The notes under the pieces were generated by a model, which did not search any database, had not been told where the DNA came from, and saw nothing but the letters and a program-made list of their open reading frames with translations. DNA of 64,000 bases, from NCBI RefSeq assembly GCF_000426845.1, contig NZ_AUGD01000003.1, positions 1 through 64,000 of the forward strand, read 5' to 3'. This stretch comes from Bradyrhizobium sp. in8p8. Its GTDB lineage: Bacteria; Pseudomonadota; Alphaproteobacteria; Rhizobiales; Xanthobacteraceae. Position 1 is the stretch's first letter. Every line of letters begins with the position of its first letter. The translations under genes and the position numbers were made by a program. This document shows, piece after piece, positions 57,388 to 64,000 of this stretch.

Positions 57388-57867
57388 TCAGTGGGCCCGT
57401 CGATAGACGCCCGTGAGCACGTCGGCCCAACCTTCCGCGTCCGGCGAGAACTGGATCTTCATCGAGTAGGAATTGTCGTCGATGATTTCGTAGACATGGC
57501 GCGCATTGCCGCGGAGCGAGCCGCGCACCAGCGTCAGGGTCTTGCCGACCCACCCGCCCGAGGCGGGCGAGGGCGGCGTGTAGCCGAGCGAATCGTACCA
57601 GAACAGTTTGTAGGTCCGGTCGTCGCGGTCGTAGGTGAAGATGCCGTGGGTGGCGAAGGCCTGCTTGCCGTCGCGCATCTGGACGCTGTCCTGAATCAGA
57701 TAGAATCCATTGAGGTCCATGCGCGCAACGACGCGGGAGGTGGCCGGCCCGCCCTCCGTCCAGCGCGACGGGAAGACCGTCTCTTCGCCATCCCATTCGC
57801 CGGCAAACGCGGCCAGGCGCGCGTGTTCGGGGAGCGGAGATGATGCGGCGAGATGGTCCTGGGCCAT
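57388..57867 (-). CDS. DUF1579-like protein
   Basis: A 159-residue soluble protein. [20 protein letters not shown] opens the lipocalin-like barrel, and [20 protein letters not shown] and [20 protein letters not shown] follow. The end is [20 protein letters not shown], then [15 protein letters not shown] at the start, HGI.TYD in the middle and the antiparallel strand order are those of DUF1579 and related small-ligand barrel proteins. The role is unknown. It starts four bases after sucC and precedes the secreted-protein gene by five bases. Confidence 0.85.
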   Translation of the reverse strand: MAQDHLAASSPLPEHARLAAFAGEWDGEETVFPSRWTEGGPATSRVVARMDLNGFYLIQDSVQMRDGKQAFATHGIFTYDRDDRTYKLFWYDSLGYTPPSPASGGWVGKTLTLVRGSLRGNARHVYEIIDDNSYSMKIQFSPDAEGWADVLTGVYRRAH

Positions 57868-57871
57868 GGCC

Positions 57872-59068
<1,197 letters not shown>

Positions 59069-59125
59069 ATGGTCGCTCCCTGAACCCCCGGGCGGCGCCC
59101 TCGCGAGGCCGCATCATTCTTTGGC

Positions 59126-59144
59126 TTGGCATACCATATACCAA
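59126..59144. promoter_or_regulatory. Imperfect palindrome upstream of sucC
   Basis: TTGGCATACCATATACCAA matches its reverse complement at seven of nine arm positions. TTGGTAT...ACCAA sites are typical targets of GntR-family and similar regulators. It lies 58 bp upstream of sucC, where a promoter is expected after the mdh terminator. Confidence 0.45.
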
Positions 59145-59237
59145 AGGAACTACAACCCGGATTGTCGTCGAAATCTCTGGACTGCCGGTCCGGAGCCGCC
59201 ACACCCTCGACGGGACTTGGCCTGTCCTCCGGAAGTG

Positions 59238-59271
59238 AAACCGCCGAAGATCGGGCTTCGATCTTCGGCGG
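59238..59271 (-). terminator. Terminator hairpin after mdh
   Basis: On the minus strand CCGCCGAAGATCG-AAGCC-CGATCTTCGGCGG is a perfect 13-bp stem followed by TTTC, 12 bp after the mdh stop. It should separate mdh from the sucC unit, at least in part. Confidence 0.8.
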
Positions 59272-59283
59272 AGATGACTTGAA

Positions 59284-60321
<1,038 letters not shown>

Positions 60322-60378
60322 TCAAGTCGGTGGATGCCCATTTGTCGGGCTTGCCGAGAGAGCCGCCAGCCACATCCT

Positions 60379-60420
60379 CGTCATTCCGGGCTCGCCGCTT
60401 CGCGCCCCCCGGAGTGACGG
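60379..60420. repeat. Short palindrome, CGTCATTCCGGG family (copy 2)
   Basis: CGTCATTCCGGGCTCGCCG and CGCCCCCCGGAGTGACGG, arms nearly symmetrical. Lies between mdh and zapE. Confidence 0.65.
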
Positions 60421-60436
60421 CGCTGGCACATAGGAC

Positions 60437-61624
60437 TTAAGTCTCGACCAGGCCCTTGGTCGAGCCGCTCGCGGTGGAATCCTTGCGGCCATGAGCCAGC
60501 GCCAGATAGGATTCCGAACTCATTTCGATCAGGCGCGAGGCGGTCCGCTTGAATTCGTTGGCCTCGTTGCCCTCGGTCGCGAGGTAGAGCGAGATCGGGT
60601 TGGCGTCGGCCGAGGCCATCAGCTTCACGGCGTTGTCATAGAGCGCATCGATGAGCGTAATGAAGCGCTTGGCGGCGTTGCGCTGGGAGAGGTCCATCAC
60701 TGGAATATGGTCGACCAGGATGGTGTGATAGTCGTGCGCCAGCCTGAGGTAGTCGGAGGCGCCGAGCGGCTTCTCGCAGAGGTCGGCGAACGAGAACCGC
60801 GCCACGCCATGGGCCGAGCATGGCACGTGCAGGATGCGGCCCTTGATGGAGATGTCGCGCGGCCTGCATTTGGCGCCGCCCGACATCCGCTTCCAGGCGC
60901 GGTCGAGCGCGGCGTCCGCGTCACTATCCGCCGGCGTCAGCCACATCGGCACGCCCTGCAGCTTCTCAAGACGGAAGTCGGTGCGTGCATCGAGCCGCGC
61001 GACGTCCATGTGATCGGTGATCTGCTTGATGAAGGGCAGGAACAGCGAGCGGTTCAGGCCGCCTTTGTAGAGATCGTCGGGCGCGACGTTGGAAGTCGCG
61101 ACCACGACGGTGCCGAGCTCGAACAATTTCGCGAACAGGCGTCCCAGGATCATCGCGTCGGCGATGTCGGTGACGTGGAATTCGTCGAAGCAGAGCAGCC
61201 AGCTCTCCTCGAAGATCGCGTTCGCGGTCAGCGCGATGACGTCGCCGTCGGCGATCTCGCCGCGCGCGATGCTCTGGCGATAGTCGTAGATGCGCTCATG
61301 CGCTTCCGCCATGAACTCGTGGAAATGCGCCCGACGCTTGTGCTCGACCGAGGAGTGCTGAAAGAACAAGTCCATCAGCATGGTCTTGCCGCGGCCGACC
61401 TCGCCATGGATGTAGAGCCCGCGCGGCGCCTCGTCCTTGTCATTGCCGCCGAACAGGCGGGCGAGCAGGCCCTGCTTGCGCTGCGGCTTGTAGGTGGCAA
61501 GCCGCTGGTCGAGCGCCGCATAGGCTTCGGCGACCTCGGCCTGCGCGGCATCGGGCTCGATCGCGCCGGATGCGATCTCGGCCTGGTAGGCCTCGCGGAA
61601 TGGGGAACTCGGGGTCGAGAGCAT
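60437..61624 (-). CDS. zapE: Cell division ATPase ZapE
   Basis: The 395-residue AFG1-type ATPase has Walker A in GLYIHGEVGRGKTMLMDLFF, KRRAHFHEFMAEAHERIYDY, and Walker B in WLLCFDEFHVTDIADAMILG. The sensor region is VVVATSNVAPDDLYKGGLNR. The ending has DAFRYLIL-type features replaced by AKRFITLIDALYDNAVKLMA and RTASRLIEMSSESYLALAH. ZapE binds FtsZ and modulates Z-ring constriction under low oxygen or heat. Upstream of mdh on the same strand, often neighbours in rhizobia. Confidence 0.95.
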   Translation of the reverse strand: MLSTPSSPFREAYQAEIASGAIEPDAAQAEVAEAYAALDQRLATYKPQRKQGLLARLFGGNDKDEAPRGLYIHGEVGRGKTMLMDLFFQHSSVEHKRRAHFHEFMAEAHERIYDYRQSIARGEIADGDVIALTANAIFEESWLLCFDEFHVTDIADAMILGRLFAKLFELGTVVVATSNVAPDDLYKGGLNRSLFLPFIKQITDHMDVARLDARTDFRLEKLQGVPMWLTPADSDADAALDRAWKRMSGGAKCRPRDISIKGRILHVPCSAHGVARFSFADLCEKPLGASDYLRLAHDYHTILVDHIPVMDLSQRNAAKRFITLIDALYDNAVKLMASADANPISLYLATEGNEANEFKRTASRLIEMSSESYLALAHGRKDSTASGSTKGLVET

Positions 61625-61811
61625 GGTCCTTTACCGCCAGAGAGCGGCGGAAATTGCAAGTCGTGAAATGAGGTCAGAGGTATGCGCTTTCGTGTCCTGG
61701 AGGCGGCAGCGGTCTTGCCCGCTGCGCTGACGGACCTTCCATGTCGCTCGTCCTATGTCGTTGGTCGCGGAGCGACGGGCCCCGGCTCGACGTCCGGGGC
61801 ACGACAGCGAG

Positions 61812-62348
61812 CTAGGCGCACAGCTCGTAGGCGTCCTCGACCACATACGGTCCGCCGCCGGTCGATGCGCGCGACGAGAACAGCACGAAACGTTCCGCCA
61901 TGAACGCCTTGCTCGGGAAGTAGCCGCGCAGCGAGAGATAGTCGGCGACGTCGCGGTCGGACGCATCATGCAGGCGGGCCAGCGTGACATGCGGGATGAA
62001 CTTGCGTCCTTCCGGATCAAGGCCGATCCGCTGCATCATGCGTTCGAGCTCGGCCTGCAATTCCATCAGCGGCTTGCTCGGCGCGATGGTGGCGACCACC
62101 GCGCGCGGCTTGCGGCCGCCGAAGCTGGTCAGGCCCTGCACCTTCACCTCGAACGGCTTGCGGTCGACGCGAAACAGCAAGGAGGCGATCTCGTTGGCGG
62201 AAGCGCCGTCGATGTCGCCGATGAAACGCAGGGTGACGTGATAATTCTCGGGATCGATCCAGCGGGCGCCGGGAAGGCCGCCCCTCAAGTTGGAAAGCGA
62301 CTGGCCGATCTCGGCCGGAATTTCCAGACCCGTGAACAAACGCGGCAT
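61812..62348 (-). CDS. thpR: RNA 2',3'-cyclic phosphodiesterase
   Basis: This 178-residue 2H-superfamily protein has the two catalytic HxTL-type motifs, NYHVTLRFIGDIDG (about residue 37) and KFIPHVTLARLHDASD (about residue 123). The start MPRLFTGLEIPAEIGQSLSN is typical of ThpR/LigT. It opens 2',3'-cyclic phosphates on RNA fragments and can ligate half-tRNAs in vitro. Monocistronic by spacing; the gap to zapE is 187 bp. Confidence 0.93.
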   Translation of the reverse strand: MPRLFTGLEIPAEIGQSLSNLRGGLPGARWIDPENYHVTLRFIGDIDGASANEIASLLFRVDRKPFEVKVQGLTSFGGRKPRAVVATIAPSKPLMELQAELERMMQRIGLDPEGRKFIPHVTLARLHDASDRDVADYLSLRGYFPSKAFMAERFVLFSSRASTGGGPYVVEDAYELCA

Positions 62349-62520
62349 CGTTTCGCACTCCCGATGCTTGGGTACAGCCCTCGAGGCAGGACCATATCCA
62401 AATTAGAGCCGGCGACGAATCACCGGTACCCTGATTCCTATCGCAGTTGTGTGACTCTGCGAAGCTTCGCCCACCTCACTCCGGTAAAACCCTGGGAATT
62501 AAGGTTGCCGCTGCCTGCTT

Positions 62521-63165
62521 TCAACGCCGCTGCTCAGCGATCGTGCCAATGAATGCCTCCACCGCGGGCATGATCCTGCCGACGATGATGTCGATGCCGG
62601 CCGCCGTGGGATGAATGCCGTCGGCCTGGTTGAGCGTGGCATCGGCGGCAACGCCTTCGAGGAAGAACGGATAGAGCGGCACGTCGAATTTCTTCGCCAG
62701 CTCAGGATAAATCGAATTGAAGCGCGCGGCATAATCGGCGCCGTAATTCGGTGGCGCCAGCATGCCGCACAGCATCACCGCGATCTTGCGCGCCTTGAGC
62801 CGCTGGATGATGTCGGTGAGCGCGGCGCGCGTCAGGTCGGGATCGATACCACGCAACGCGTCGTTGGCGCCGAGCTCGACGATGACGCCATCGGTTCCCT
62901 CCGGCACCGACCAGTCGAGCCGGTCGCGGCCGCCGGAGGTGGTGTCGCCGGACACCCCGGCGTTGATCATATCGATCTCTATGCCCTTGGTCTGCAAGGC
63001 TTTTTTGAGCTTTTGGGGGAACGCCTCCTGCGCCGCAAGGCCGAAACCGGCGCTGAGGGAATCCCCGAGAACCACCAGCCTGATCGGCTTGGCCGGCGGC
63101 TGCGCCTGCGCCGGCGCCGCTATCGCCATCGTCATCAAAGCGAGCATCAACACGGCTATGTGCAT
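62521..63165 (-). CDS. TesA-type SGNH esterase, exported
   Basis: The 214-residue protein has a signal peptide (IAVLMLALMTMAIAAPAQAQ). The four SGNH blocks are RLVVLGDSLSAGFGLAAQEA (Ser), NAGVSGDTTSGGRDRLDW (Gly), VIVELGANDALRGIDPDL (Asn) and QADGIHPTAAGIDII (Asp, His). These enzymes (TesA/arylesterase) hydrolyse acyl thioesters, lysophospholipids or esters in the periplasm. ATG 63165 places the signal peptide at the N-terminus; the longer frame is rejected. Divergent from an ABC transporter, the arrangement seen for tesA-ybbAP. Confidence 0.93.
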   Translation of the reverse strand: MHIAVLMLALMTMAIAAPAQAQPPAKPIRLVVLGDSLSAGFGLAAQEAFPQKLKKALQTKGIEIDMINAGVSGDTTSGGRDRLDWSVPEGTDGVIVELGANDALRGIDPDLTRAALTDIIQRLKARKIAVMLCGMLAPPNYGADYAARFNSIYPELAKKFDVPLYPFFLEGVAADATLNQADGIHPTAAGIDIIVGRIMPAVEAFIGTIAEQRR

Positions 63166-63220
63166 GAACAATCCGTAACGCCTCTCGACCGCGCTATCGG
63201 AGTTGCCATATGACCGGACC

Positions 63221-63943
63221 ATGGACACACGCATCGAAACCTCTTCGCTCGCCGCTACCGACGCGGACACCATCGCCATCTCCAACGTCAATCTTTCATT
63301 GGGTACGGGCGCGGCACGCGTTCACATCCTCAAGGATATCAGCCTGCGGGTGGGCCGCAGCGAGGCGATCGGCCTGATCGGCCCGTCAGGCTCGGGCAAA
63401 TCCACGCTGCTGATGGTCATGGCGGGGCTGGAGCGTCCTGATAGCGGAGAGGTGGTGGTATCAGGCACGGCTTTCAATGCCCTCGACGAGGATGCGCTGG
63501 CCCGCTTTCGCGGCCGCCAGGTCGGCATCGTCTTCCAGTCCTTCCACCTGATCCCGACCATGACGGCGCTGGAGAACGTGGCCGTGCCGCTCGAGCTTGC
63601 CGGCAATCCCGATGCCGCGAAGCGTGCGGCAGAGGAGCTGCAATCGGTCGGGCTCGGCGACCGCCTGCATCATTATCCGACGCAATTGTCCGGCGGCGAG
63701 CAGCAGCGCGTCGCGCTCGCGCGCGCGCTGGCGCCCGATCCGGCGATCCTCGTCGCCGACGAGCCGACCGGCAATCTCGACGAGGCCACCGGAAAGCAGA
63801 TCGTCGATCTGCTGTTCAGCAAGCACGCCGAGCGCGGCATGACCCTGGTGCTGGTGACGCACGATTCCTCGCTGGCGCATCGCTGCGACCGCGTCATCCG
63901 CCTGCGCTCCGGGCGCATCGACACGCAGTCTGCGCCGGCATGA
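63221..63943 (+). CDS. ABC transporter ATP-binding protein, YbbA type
   Basis: A 240-residue ATPase of the LolD/MacB group. Walker A is GLIGPSGSGKSTLLMVMAGL, Q-loop VGIVFQSFHLIPTMTALENV, signature QLSGGEQQRVALARALAPDP and Walker B PAILVADEPTGNLDEATGKQ, with LVTHDSSLAHRC (H-loop). Start ATG 63221; the TTG at 63203 is less likely. Its stop overlaps the ATG of the permease gene (ATGA). Next to a TesA-type esterase, so a role in lipid or lysophospholipid handling is likely but unproven. Confidence 0.93.
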   Translation: MDTRIETSSLAATDADTIAISNVNLSLGTGAARVHILKDISLRVGRSEAIGLIGPSGSGKSTLLMVMAGLERPDSGEVVVSGTAFNALDEDALARFRGRQVGIVFQSFHLIPTMTALENVAVPLELAGNPDAAKRAAEELQSVGLGDRLHHYPTQLSGGEQQRVALARALAPDPAILVADEPTGNLDEATGKQIVDLLFSKHAERGMTLVLVTHDSSLAHRCDRVIRLRSGRIDTQSAPA

Positions 63944-64000
63944 GCACGGTTGCCGAACCTTTCGCGAAGCCCAATGGCGTCGCGCTGTCGCTGCGTTACG
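63940..64000 (+). CDS. ABC transporter permease, 5' end only
   Basis: ATG 63940 overlaps the previous stop by four bases. Twenty codons are visible (STVAEPFAKPNGVALSLRY) before the window ends. By context this is the FtsX/YbbP-type permease partner of the ATPase. Nothing beyond that can be judged. Confidence 0.75.
   Translation, partial: MSTVAEPFAKPNGVALSLRY

Overview
The window reads as a Bradyrhizobium-type alphaproteobacterial chromosome (Rhizobiales). The right-hand 45 kb carries the gene order and protein variants of that group: rplU-rpmA-obgE-proBA-nadD-rsfS-rlmH-envC-ctpA, an atpHAGDC operon, priA/xerC, and an mdh-suc-lpd TCA block. GC content is high. DUF6894, DUF4337, Bug-type binding proteins and several families of short palindromic repeats are also typical of it.

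Bases 1 to about 18,410 are a genomic island joined to the 3' end of a tRNA-Ser(CGA) gene (18410-18499, minus). A tyrosine integrase sits next to the tRNA (17035-18312) and a related but diverged second integrase lies inside (14613-16265). Most island genes are broken by frameshifts or stops: a nosR C-terminal remnant, a small secreted protein, a DUF6894 gene, a Crp/Fnr regulator, a response-regulator receiver, a cysteine desulfurase, a SAM methyltransferase, a MOSC protein, IS21-type and IS1-type transposase remnants, a DNA methyltransferase joined to an Mrr-like nuclease, and a DUF3800 protein. In the 45 kb of core sequence I saw no comparable frame disruption, so the decay appears biological.

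One block in the island has stayed almost intact (3512-7917). An ArsR-rhodanese fusion regulator and a nucleoside phosphorylase are transcribed leftward. A metallo-beta-lactamase-fold persulfide-dioxygenase-like enzyme, an MFS permease, a SHOCT membrane protein and a DsrE protein are transcribed rightward. Between them lies an inverted repeat (TCAAC-N6-GTTGA) that could be the operator. I read it as a redox-sulfur sensing and detoxification cassette kept by selection while the rest of the island eroded. A broken NifS-like gene follows it.

From 18.5 to 31 kb are a ROK-type kinase whose two half-domains are in swapped order (apparent circular permutation), the L21/L27 operon with a clear sigma-70-like promoter, a GNAT, a DMT permease, a MaoC dehydratase, obgE, a sulfatase/phosphonate monoester hydrolase, a Tat-exported Bug protein, and proB-proA. 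From 30.7 to 37.8 kb, nadD, rsfS, rlmH, envC and ctpA form a compact, partly overlapping operon ending in a strong terminator, followed by a divergent polysaccharide deacetylase and two Nudix hydrolases of the RppH type. The F1 ATP synthase operon is on the minus strand (37.9-43.1 kb). RlpA, PriA, XerC, a DUF4337 protein and a small membrane protein follow.

From 49.1 to 60.3 kb the minus strand holds mdh and then sucC, a DUF1579 protein, a small secreted protein, sucD, sucA, odhB, an SDR enzyme and lpdA. The two extra genes between sucC and sucD are translationally packed with them, which is unusual. The window ends with zapE, thpR, a TesA-type esterase and a divergent lipoprotein/lysophospholipid-type ABC transporter whose permease runs off the edge.
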